From the NCBI GenBank assembly GCA_965661105.1, contig CBFICR010000050.1, positions 1 to 21,869 on the forward strand: a stretch of DNA of 21,869 nucleotides. The letters are read 5' to 3'. This document shows positions 15,350 to 21,869 of the stretch, piece by piece. The notes under the pieces were generated by a model. That model was not told where the DNA came from. It did not search any database and worked only from the letters and a program-made list of their open reading frames with translations. The stretch comes from Eutrophocola sp965661105 (GTDB lineage: Bacteria > Pseudomonadota > Gammaproteobacteria > Pseudomonadales > Pseudohongiellaceae). Numbering within the stretch: the stretch's first letter is position 1; every line of letters begins with the position of its first letter. Made by a program: the position numbers and the translations under genes.

Positions 15350-15378
15350 AACCCGGGCCGCAATATCCGACCCGGGTT
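15350..15378 (+). terminator. Weak hairpin after the DUF6152-type gene
   Basis: AACCCGGG (15350-15357) pairs perfectly with CCCGGGTT (15371-15378) around a 13-nt loop, 16 bp after the stop codon. The T-run after it is only TTT, so it may be a weak or rho-assisted terminator or an mRNA-stabilising stem. Confidence 0.45.
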
Positions 15379-15418
15379 TCCATCAATTCCCTCCACTTTT
15401 GCTGTTTATGGAGACACG

Positions 15419-15466
15419 ATGAAAACTGTCTTTATTCCTGCTTTTCTCTTGATTTTACAGGGTTGA
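15419..15466 (+). pseudogene. 15-codon signal-peptide-like ORF, possible gene remnant
   Basis: GGAG at 15410-15413 precedes the ATG at 15419, which opens MKTVFIPAFLLILQG and stops at TGA 15464-15466. This looks like the n- and h-region of a signal peptide cut off before its cleavage site. It lies 55 bp before the start of the next gene. It could be the leftover 5' end of a deleted secreted-protein gene, a leader peptide, or chance. Confidence 0.25.
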
Positions 15467-15520
15467 CGGGTGGATGGAGTACCTTCGATTTTTCTGTCAT
15501 TACGACAGTAACTAATTCTG

Positions 15521-17839
15521 ATGCTGGACTTCAAAATGCAGTTGTATTCCTTTTCTTCATTACTGAGCCGTTCCTTTGGAAAGGTTCAGATTCGACTGAT
15601 ATTTATCTCAATACTTGCTGTTTTAATCCTGTCACCGCTGCCGGCTGCTGCCCAGCTCACTGCTGGCAGTGATGGTGGAAAAACGATCGTAATTCCCAAG
15701 CTGGACGTGGAGGTGCGAATTGACGGAGTGCTTGATGATGACGCCTGGTCACAAGCCCTGTTAATTGACGACTTTCACCAGTACGAACCCGTCGAATATG
15801 CAGAGCCCTCCCAGAAAACTCAAATATGGATTTTTTACACCAGTGATGCGCTGTATATTGCCAGTCGCTTTTGGGAAACCGATCCTGATCTGATCAGTGC
15901 CAATATTCTGCGTCAGGGTCAGGGCCTTCAGGCCGATGATCTACTTGCTGTGATTCTTGATCCCTATCTGGATCGTCGAAACGGTTATCGTTTTGAGGTC
16001 AATGCCAATGGCGTGCGCTGGGAAGGGCTGTTTCAGAATATCACCGACATAGAGAGCAGTTGGGACGGGATCTGGCAGACCAATGCCAGCCGTGATGAAA
16101 CTGGCTGGTACAGTGAAATGCGCATTCCATTCCAGACCATTTCATTCAATCCGGATTCTGATTCGTGGGGTATCAATTTTCGTCGGGCGATTCGCCGCAA
16201 TAACGAAAGTATTGGTTGGGTCTCTCGCAATCGTACGGTCAATCCCAGTATAGCCGGAACCATTACAGGCCTGGAAGGACTTGAACAGGGCATGGGACTG
16301 GATGTCGTTCCTTCCATGGTCCTCAGACAGGACCGGGTGGTCGGTCCAGCCGGGTTTACTGAGCAAAATTTTGAGCCACAGCTTGATGTGTTTTACAAAA
16401 TTACTCCGCAGCTGAATGCTGCCCTGACGATTAATACTGATTTTTCTGCTGCAGAAGTGGATTCCAGGCAGGTCAATTTGACTCGCTTCAGCCTGTTTTT
16501 CCCCGAACGTCGCGACTTTTTTATTCGTGATGCCGATATTTTTGAATTTGGCCAGATTGGGACCGGTGGCTTCGACCAGGGAGCCGGTAATGGCAATCCT
16601 GCTGTTCCCAATGCTGCTGCTCAAAATGCCCGGCCTTTTTTCTCACGCCGCATTGGCCTGAGTACTTCCGGCGCACCAGTGGATATAAATGCCGGCGCCA
16701 AGCTCAGTGGCCGGGTAGGAGACTGGAATGTAGGCACACTGATAATCAGCCAGGATGAAGATGTGCTTGGTGGTGTGGATGCCGCAGAAATTTTTGTCGG
16801 CCGGGCTGCCCTGAATGTATTACAGGAATCGCAGCTTGGTGTGTTGGCTACCAGTGGAGACCCCCAGTCCAACCTCGACAATAATCTTGTCGGTATGGAT
16901 TTTCGCTACCGTAATTCGCGTCTTCCAGGCGGCAGGGTACTTCAGGGCGTGGCCTTTTATCAGCAATCTGATACCGAAGGCAAAAACGGCGATGATGCCT
17001 CCTATGGTTTCGGTATCAGTTATCCCAATAATCAGGGCTGGCGCGGAGGCTACGATTACAAGCGGGTAGAGAAAAATTTTGATCCGGCTGTGGGTTTTGT
17101 TGCCCTGAGTAACATGGAAGATCACGCGGTGAATTTTGGCTATCGGCATTTCTTTAATCCCGGTGGCTATATGCGTTCTTTCTATGCTGGATGGGATGGA
17201 TACGAATCACGTGATCTTGGTGATGGCGAGGTAATTTCATCCAACATGGGATTGCGCCTTACCACGAATAATAATTCTGGCGACAGTGCTTTCGGACGTA
17301 TTATGAAAAGCCGGGAGGTGTTGCGGACAAATTTCACTATCAATCGCGCCTCCGATGGCAGTCGGGAAATTATCATTCCTGCTGGCGATTATTCCTTTGA
17401 TGAATATCTCCTGGGAATGCAGATAGGAAATCAGCGAAAAGTATCCGGGCGCATAAGTACGCGTTTCGGGGATTATTATAGTGGTACGCGCTGGCAGCGC
17501 GGTGCAGGACTGAACTGGCGACCTACGCGTAATTACGATATCGGGGTGAATTACACGGAGACTGAAATAGAGTTGCCGGAGGGAAACTTTACCGTGCGTT
17601 TGTTTACTCTGGACACCAAGATAGCTTTCAGCTCCACACTGTCATGGAGTAATTTGCTTCAATATGACAATGTATCTGAAGTGATGGGGTTTAATTCACG
17701 CCTGAACTGGATTCCGGAGGCCGGCCGTCAGGCCTTCCTGGTGTTTAATTATGGCCTTGCCGACCTGGACAAGGATAATACCTTTCAGTCTACCGGTTCT
17801 GATTTATCACTTAAGTTTAACTACACCTTCAGATTCTAA
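15521..17839 (+). CDS. CBM9-like domain / DUF5916 outer-membrane protein
   Basis: This 772-residue exported protein has a signal sequence ending near LPAAAQ (about residue 45). A family-9 carbohydrate-binding-like domain follows (about 50-230: IDGVLDDDAWSQALLIDDF, YEPVEYAEPSQKTQIWIFYT, YRFEVNANGVRWEG, WDGIWQTNAS, GWYSEMRIPFQ). The rest is DUF5916-like, with FFPERRDFFIRDADIFEFGQ and FFSRRIGLS, then alternating beta-strands. It ends in an aromatic residue (FNYTFRF), typical of an outer-membrane beta-barrel. A role in binding or uptake of a glycan or related ligand is inferred, not shown. A start at 15536 is also possible (GGA seven bases upstream); both keep the signal peptide. Confidence 0.87.
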   Translation: MLDFKMQLYSFSSLLSRSFGKVQIRLIFISILAVLILSPLPAAAQLTAGSDGGKTIVIPKLDVEVRIDGVLDDDAWSQALLIDDFHQYEPVEYAEPSQKTQIWIFYTSDALYIASRFWETDPDLISANILRQGQGLQADDLLAVILDPYLDRRNGYRFEVNANGVRWEGLFQNITDIESSWDGIWQTNASRDETGWYSEMRIPFQTISFNPDSDSWGINFRRAIRRNNESIGWVSRNRTVNPSIAGTITGLEGLEQGMGLDVVPSMVLRQDRVVGPAGFTEQNFEPQLDVFYKITPQLNAALTINTDFSAAEVDSRQVNLTRFSLFFPERRDFFIRDADIFEFGQIGTGGFDQGAGNGNPAVPNAAAQNARPFFSRRIGLSTSGAPVDINAGAKLSGRVGDWNVGTLIISQDEDVLGGVDAAEIFVGRAALNVLQESQLGVLATSGDPQSNLDNNLVGMDFRYRNSRLPGGRVLQGVAFYQQSDTEGKNGDDASYGFGISYPNNQGWRGGYDYKRVEKNFDPAVGFVALSNMEDHAVNFGYRHFFNPGGYMRSFYAGWDGYESRDLGDGEVISSNMGLRLTTNNNSGDSAFGRIMKSREVLRTNFTINRASDGSREIIIPAGDYSFDEYLLGMQIGNQRKVSGRISTRFGDYYSGTRWQRGAGLNWRPTRNYDIGVNYTETEIELPEGNFTVRLFTLDTKIAFSSTLSWSNLLQYDNVSEVMGFNSRLNWIPEAGRQAFLVFNYGLADLDKDNTFQSTGSDLSLKFNYTFRF

Positions 17840-17975
17840 TTGCAGGCAAATGACAGGATCAGCGGGAATTTTTTCATTTCCTGCTCATGGCCTTCCTTTT
17901 TTCACGTTTGATTAACGTTTTTATCCAGACTGATGCCGGTAAATTTTTTGCCTGCCCAGGCTCTTCGTATTTTAA

Positions 17976-18014
17976 TTCAAAGGTGAGTGGTTTATATTTG
18001 AACCACTCACTGAA
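17976..18014. promoter_or_regulatory. Long perfect dyad upstream of the DUF4159 gene
   Basis: GTGAGTGGTT (17983-17992) is the exact inverse of AACCACTCAC (18001-18010), loop TATATTTG. TTCA (17976-17979) and TGAA (18011-18014) extend it beyond a 3-nt bulge. No T-run follows on either strand, so it is unlikely to be a terminator; an operator or leader RNA structure is more likely. It ends 53 bp before the DUF4159 start. Confidence 0.6.
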
Positions 18015-18067
18015 CCCGGACCGTATCATAGAGTCCGATCTATTATGCAAACAGGCATGTAAATACT

Positions 18068-18937
18068 ATGCATATCCACCCCATATTCACCTCACCTGCG
18101 CTAAAAAAGGCTGTCAGGAAGGCAAATTTCAGCCTGGCATTACTACTCGTGTTGGTCAGTGGCCTTATGGCTAGCCAATACAGCCAGGCTCAGGGGTCAA
18201 TGACCATTAATCCCGGGCTGTCCGGTAATTCCCAGGCAGATCGTGACGGGTCAGAATTTCACTTTGCCCGACTTCAGTACAGTGGTAACAACCTTGGTGG
18301 TCGGGGTGGTTTTGGGCGAGGCTCGTGGACAACTGACTGGCCAGAGGCAGAACATTTCCTGACAGAAGGCATTTCCAGGCTGACCAATGTGGATGTTACT
18401 CAGGTCGCGCTCTATAACGGAGAGGGCGGCGAGCGCATCAATCTGGCAGACGACTCTATCTTTGATTTCCCCTGGCTCTATGCCGTTGAAGTAGGTCGCT
18501 GGGCCTTCAATGGACTGGAAGCGGCAAAGTTACGCGAATACCTGCTGCGCGGTGGTTTTCTGATGGTGGATGATTTTCATGGCAGCTATGAATGGAGCCA
18601 GTTTGAAAAAGGCATGAAACAGGTTTTCCCGGACCGTCCGATCAGGGATATTCCTGATAATGATGAAGTTTTCCATGTCCTGTACGATCTGGACTCGAAG
18701 ATACAGATTCCCGGTCTGGGTGCCTTTTATCGGGGTGTGACCTATGAGCAGGATGGGTACGATCCGCACTGGCGTGGAATATATGATGATCATGGCAGGC
18801 TGGTAGTGGCCATTAATCATAATATGGATCTTGGCGATGCCTGGGAGCATGCTGATACACCCGGTTATCCGGAACCCATGACGGCATTGGCTTATCGGTT
18901 TGCCGTTAACTATGTAATTTACTCAATGACCCACTGA
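18068..18937 (+). CDS. Exported DUF4159 domain protein
   Basis: This 289-residue protein has a signal peptide with hydrophobic core FSLALLLVLVSGLMASQ and cleavage near SQAQG. The rest is the DUF4159 pattern: FHFARLQYSG, a Gly/Arg stretch (GGRGGFGRGSWTTDWPEAE), NVDVTQVALY, FDFPWLYAVEVGRWAF, LREYLLRGGFLMVDDFHGSY and AINHNMDLGDAWEHAD. DUF4159 folds like a glutamine-amidotransferase or receiver-type alpha/beta domain and is often encoded near MoxR ATPases and large membrane proteins; none is seen here. The function is unknown. The Shine-Dalgarno is weak. The gap to the previous gene (228 bp) and its dyad suggest its own promoter. Confidence 0.85.
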   Translation: MHIHPIFTSPALKKAVRKANFSLALLLVLVSGLMASQYSQAQGSMTINPGLSGNSQADRDGSEFHFARLQYSGNNLGGRGGFGRGSWTTDWPEAEHFLTEGISRLTNVDVTQVALYNGEGGERINLADDSIFDFPWLYAVEVGRWAFNGLEAAKLREYLLRGGFLMVDDFHGSYEWSQFEKGMKQVFPDRPIRDIPDNDEVFHVLYDLDSKIQIPGLGAFYRGVTYEQDGYDPHWRGIYDDHGRLVVAINHNMDLGDAWEHADTPGYPEPMTALAYRFAVNYVIYSMTH

Positions 18938-19081
18938 AATCTATTACTCTTGCAGTCTCTTCGTTGGTAACGGGTTCGGTTTGTGATGCACTAAAAAAGT
19001 ACTTTGCTTTCTTGCGCCGATTTTGCCTCGATCCCCTGCGTTCATGACGATTTCAGAAAACCCTTCATAACAGGTAGCACT

Positions 19082-20188
19082 ATGACTTTACAGCGTATTA
19101 CTCAAGCCATTCTCTTTTCCATTTTTTCGCTTTTCACTTTTACTTCCCAGGCAGCCAGTGAAGACTCTCTGGTGGCCCGGGCACGAGCCATTCATGACAA
19201 TGTGATGGCGCTGGATACCCATGTGGATATCCCGTTGAATTTTGCGACCAGTGAACATGATCCGGCAAATGCCGAGGCCCAGGTAACACTGGATGCCATG
19301 CATGCCGGAGGCCTGGATGCTGCGTTTTTCATTGTTTATATGGGGCAGCAGGAAAGAACAGAGGAAAACTACCGTAAAGCCAGAGCAGATGCGGTGGCAA
19401 AATTCGATGCCATTCATCGCATGACTGAATATATGTACCCGGATCAAATAGGTCTGGCGGATACCGCGGCACAAGCCAGGGCTTTATATGCGCAGGGGAA
19501 GCTGGTTGCCCTGATTGGAATAGAAAACGGTTTTGCTATTGGCAAGGATCTGTCCCTGCTGGAGGATTACCGGGAACGTGGTGCCCGCTATATGACGCTG
19601 GTTCACAATGGCCATAATGACATTGGCGACTCAGCCCAGCCACGTCCCCAGTTAGGTGACATGGATACTGAGCATGGTGGCTTGAGTGAGTTTGGTTATG
19701 AAGTTGTCGAGGAATTGAATCGTCTGGGTATACTGGTGGATATCTCCCATGTAAGCCGTCAGACCATGCTGGATGCGACCCGTGCATCGAAAGCGCCGGT
19801 TATTGCTTCACACTCAAGCGTCACAGCGCTTACCGATCATCCCCGTAACATGAACGATGAGCAGATGCTGGCGCTGAAAGATAATGGTGGCGTAATGCAG
19901 ATCGTGGCTTTCAACCCCTATGTGAGGGAAGGCGGAGATGCCACTTTGGAATTATTTGTTGATCACATTGATTATGCTGTGGATCTGATCGGCATAGACC
20001 ATGTGGGAATTTCTTCTGATTTTGGTGGAGGTGGCGGTATTGCCGGATGGAGCAATGCTACTGAAACTTTCAATGTCACCCTGGAACTGGTCAGACGTGG
20101 CTATTCAGAGGACAGTATTCGCAAGATTTGGGGCGGTAATGTATTACGCATTCTGGAGCAGGCTGAGCAGGTCGCTGAAAACGATTAA
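19082..20188 (+). CDS. Membrane dipeptidase (peptidase family M19, renal-dipeptidase type), exported
   Basis: This zinc dipeptidase, 368 residues, carries a signal peptide (hydrophobic ILFSIFSLFTF, cleavage near SQAAS), so it acts in the periplasm or outside the cell. Binuclear zinc ligands of the family are all present: His47 and Asp49 in DTHVD, Glu148 in GIENG, His223 in DISHVS and His244 in ASHSS; Asp313 in SSDFGG matches the catalytic-site aspartate. Family members cleave dipeptides, including those with D-residues, and some act on beta-lactams. I chose ATG 19082 because it begins the signal peptide and has AGGTAG upstream; an in-frame TTG at 19004 adds 26 unlikely residues. The next gene starts 28 bp later, suggesting co-transcription. 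Confidence 0.93.
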   Translation: MTLQRITQAILFSIFSLFTFTSQAASEDSLVARARAIHDNVMALDTHVDIPLNFATSEHDPANAEAQVTLDAMHAGGLDAAFFIVYMGQQERTEENYRKARADAVAKFDAIHRMTEYMYPDQIGLADTAAQARALYAQGKLVALIGIENGFAIGKDLSLLEDYRERGARYMTLVHNGHNDIGDSAQPRPQLGDMDTEHGGLSEFGYEVVEELNRLGILVDISHVSRQTMLDATRASKAPVIASHSSVTALTDHPRNMNDEQMLALKDNGGVMQIVAFNPYVREGGDATLELFVDHIDYAVDLIGIDHVGISSDFGGGGGIAGWSNATETFNVTLELVRRGYSEDSIRKIWGGNVLRILEQAEQVAEND

Positions 20189-20216
20189 CTAGGTACGACC
20201 TGGCTGAGGTAATTAC

Positions 20217-20903
20217 ATGCGTCCTCCCGTTTCCGTTGCAAGATGTTTTGATCAGGGTCTTGCCAATCTCAAGGAAAATTTCTGGGCTTACATTCTCATT
20301 GTAATTATCCTCGGCATCCTTGATTCCTTTGGCAATGGGCCGACTTTCTCCAGGAGCATGGGCGAACATGTCTGGTTCGGAACTGGATCTTCAGGTAACG
20401 GGTTTCTGTCAGTTATTGTGGGCGTTTTTATCAAACCTGTATTTGATTTTGGGGCAAGCCTGCTGTTTGTCAAAGGTCAGCGCAGACAGGAGGTTGATGT
20501 CAAGGCGGTTGCTGATGGCTTCAAATCAAAAAACCTCTATGTTGATATCATACTCACCAATCTTATGGTTTTTTTGATGTTGGTTGTGGGTTTCATCTGC
20601 CTGATCCTGCCAGGTATCTACATTGCCTGCCGGACCATTCTTACCAGTTATCTGGTCATGGACAAGGGCCTGGCTCCGCGCCAGGCAATCAGTGCCAGCT
20701 GGGAGTTAATGCGCGATTACTGGCCGCAGGTACTGCTTCTCTTCCTCATTAGTGCCGTGATCCTGTTTGCCGGGTTGTTGCTGCTGGTGGTTGGCGTAAT
20801 CCCCGCCTTTGCTCTGGTCAAAGCCATGTTCGCGGCCTTTTACCAGAAAATAATCGATGTTCATGATGAAGAATTCCTTCGCTCACTTGACATAGCCTCC
20901 TAG
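20217..20903 (+). CDS. Multi-spanning inner-membrane protein of unknown function
   Basis: This 228-residue protein has about five hydrophobic segments: FWAYILIVIILGILD (about residues 22-36), FLSVIVGVFIKPVFDFGASL, NLMVFLMLVVGFICLILPGI, VLLLFLISAVILFAGLLLLV, and VIPAFALVKAMFAAFY. The short Pro/Gly motif LILPGIYIACR followed by VMDKGLAPRQAISASW EL is typical of a broad family of DUF975 or GPDPase-membrane-domain-like proteins, often seen near stress or envelope genes. No catalytic residues are recognisable. GAGGT (20206-20210) sits six bases before the ATG. It follows the M19 dipeptidase by 28 bp and probably shares its transcript. Confidence 0.75.
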   Translation: MRPPVSVARCFDQGLANLKENFWAYILIVIILGILDSFGNGPTFSRSMGEHVWFGTGSSGNGFLSVIVGVFIKPVFDFGASLLFVKGQRRQEVDVKAVADGFKSKNLYVDIILTNLMVFLMLVVGFICLILPGIYIACRTILTSYLVMDKGLAPRQAISASWELMRDYWPQVLLLFLISAVILFAGLLLLVVGVIPAFALVKAMFAAFYQKIIDVHDEEFLRSLDIAS

Positions 20904-21312
20904 ATTCCCATAATGTGCGGCATTCTGAATGCATTACCCAGGCCTTTTGCTTGTGTCTTGCATTCATTTTGGTGGACGGGCTGACGGGAGATCCCTTGTT
21001 CAGTCGCCAGGACCAATCGATCCTAAATGGATGTTGGTTGACCCCCAGAGATCAGCTTTAACTGAGCCACTAAACTTGGAACGGGTTTAGAAAAGGTTAA
21101 GCTCCCCGGCACCTATCTCGTGCTGGGCCTCTAAAGGTTCAACCAGAGCCTGGCTTGAAAAGCAGATGCAGGATACAGGGTGCAAGAGACAGGCTGTCAA
21201 GCAGCAGCTGTTCCAGGCTTTGCGTTTTTCTGTGCCATGCGAACGATTAAACATTTTTTGAACTGAAGTTGCCTGGAAATTGCCAGGAATACATTATTTA
21301 GAGGACAGAACT
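20904..21312. promoter_or_regulatory. 409-bp gene-free leader upstream of acetolactate synthase
   Basis: No convincing gene was found. Visible elements are a stem CCCGGCAC (21105-21112) with GTGCTGGG (21120-21127, one G-U pair, 7-nt loop) and a CCTGG/CCAGG dyad at 21272-21287 just before the ribosome-binding site. Short ORFs at 20913 (23 codons) and 21166 (31 codons) are not rich in Ile, Leu or Val codons and lack good ribosome sites, so a classical attenuator peptide is not supported. A long Lrp-type control region, as for E. coli ilvIH, is possible. Confidence 0.5.
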
Positions 21313-21869
21313 GTGGAAATGCTCTCCGGTGGAGACATGCTGATTCGTGCCCTGCACGATGAAGGTGTTGATTTGATATTCGGCTACCCAGGTGGGGCCG
21401 CCTTGCACATCTATGATGCAATTTTTAACCAGGACAAGGTGGAACACATCCTGGTACGACATGAACAGGCAGCTACTCATGCGGCCGATGGTTATGCCCG
21501 ATCTACCGGCAAACCCGGTGTTGTGCTGGTAACTTCAGGCCCTGGTGCCACCAATGCCATTACCGGTATTGCGACTGCCTATATGGACTCCATTCCCATG
21601 GTGGTCATTTCCGGCCAGGTTACCCGTGATTCCATTGGTTCAGATGCGTTTCAGGAAACCGACATGATTGGTGTTTCGCGTCCCATCGTGAAACACAGTT
21701 TCATGGTGCAGAATGCTGCAGACATCCCGTCCATCGTCAAACAGGCTTTTCACATTGCTACCACTGGTCGGCCCGGGCCTGTTGTCATAGATATTCCCAA
21801 GGATGTTACCGATCCCGGGGAAACTTTCCCCTATGAGTACCCGGAAAGCATCAAGATCCGCTCCTATGC
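21313..21869 (+). CDS. ilvI: Acetolactate synthase large subunit, 3'-truncated by window edge
   Basis: The thiamine-diphosphate enzyme condenses two pyruvates to acetolactate (or pyruvate with 2-oxobutyrate), the first common step of branched-chain amino acid synthesis. 185 codons are visible, with no stop before the window end. The GTG start gives MEMLSGGDMLIRAL, matching IlvI/IlvB N-termini, with GAGGA (21301-21305) seven bases upstream. FGYPGGAALHIYDA, the cofactor-activating Glu51 in LVRHEQAATHAADGYAR, VTSGPGATNAITG and DAFQETDMIGVSRPIVKH are diagnostic. The small subunit would be expected downstream. Assignment as IlvI rather than IlvB is by N-terminal likeness and gene context is missing, so the symbol is tentative. 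Confidence 0.93.
   Translation, partial: MEMLSGGDMLIRALHDEGVDLIFGYPGGAALHIYDAIFNQDKVEHILVRHEQAATHAADGYARSTGKPGVVLVTSGPGATNAITGIATAYMDSIPMVVISGQVTRDSIGSDAFQETDMIGVSRPIVKHSFMVQNAADIPSIVKQAFHIATTGRPGPVVIDIPKDVTDPGETFPYEYPESIKIRSY

Noticed and set aside
15463..15672. TTG-initiated ORF of 69 codons overlapping the CBM9-like start
   Set aside because: It overlaps the signal peptide coding of the larger gene in another frame and has no ribosome site or family features.
17887..18174. 95-codon ORF before and overlapping the DUF4159 gene
   Set aside because: It crosses the long dyad and the DUF4159 signal peptide in another frame, with no recognisable domain.
20913..21261. Short ORFs (23 and 31 codons) as an ilv attenuator leader peptide
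   Set aside because: No cluster of Ile, Leu or Val codons, weak ribosome sites, and no following terminator/antiterminator pair with a T-run.
21270..21298. TTGCCT-N17-CATTAT as the ilvI promoter
   Set aside because: Only 4/6 matches in each box, and its start would fall at the GAGGA ribosome site, which would be lost from the mRNA.

Overview
The window (about 49-50% G+C by eye) reads as chromosome of a Gram-negative gammaproteobacterium. The strongest taxonomic cue is the block bamD (minus strand) diverging from rluD-pgeF-clpB, the same order as in Escherichia coli and many other gammaproteobacteria. Outer-membrane assembly genes, many secreted or outer-membrane proteins with signal peptides, and a heat-shock type clpB promoter fit this. 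I cannot name a genus. No rRNA, tRNA, CRISPR array, insertion sequence or prophage gene was seen.

Layout. (1) 1-3130: an Anbu-type cluster. It has the 3' part of a circularly permuted ATP-grasp gene, an alpha-E protein with an unusual Lys/Ala/Pro tail, and, convergent to them, the Anbu proteasome-like peptidase. The transglutaminase that often belongs to this set is not in the window. (2) 3245-3835: a phosphoribosyltransferase upstream of Anbu on the same strand. (3) 4149-9919: bamD, rluD, pgeF (overlapping rluD) and clpB. The bamD/rluD intergenic region carries four copies of a 20-bp repeat. On the rluD strand these form a chain of short ORFs linked by ATGA stop/start overlaps that ends at the rluD start codon. 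(4) 10034-13340: a PhoA-type alkaline phosphatase divergent from a Ppx/GppA exopolyphosphatase, a phosphate-release pair. (5) 13532-14019: a small minus-strand operon of an ASCH-domain protein and a CPXCG zinc-ribbon-like protein. (6) 14236-20903: a plus-strand run of exported proteins (DUF6152-type, CBM9-like/DUF5916 outer-membrane protein, DUF4159, M19 dipeptidase) and a multi-spanning inner-membrane protein. (7) 21313 to the end: the start of acetolactate synthase large subunit, after a 409-bp gene-free leader.

How the genes work together. The ATP-grasp/alpha-E pair and Anbu probably belong to one peptide-synthesis/peptide-cleavage pathway. RluD, BamD and ClpB are housekeeping functions (ribosome maturation, outer-membrane protein assembly, protein disaggregation), and PgeF corrects peptidoglycan precursors. 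PhoA and Ppx would free phosphate from periplasmic esters and cytoplasmic polyphosphate. The exported set in 14236-20903 has no established shared pathway, but the M19 dipeptidase and the 20217 membrane protein are close enough to be co-transcribed.

Non-coding features stand out. Many intergenic regions hold short tandem repeats (periods 7, 9, 12, 15 and 20 bp), and there are several clean dyads upstream of genes. The most unusual is the ATGA relay of short ORFs leading into rluD.
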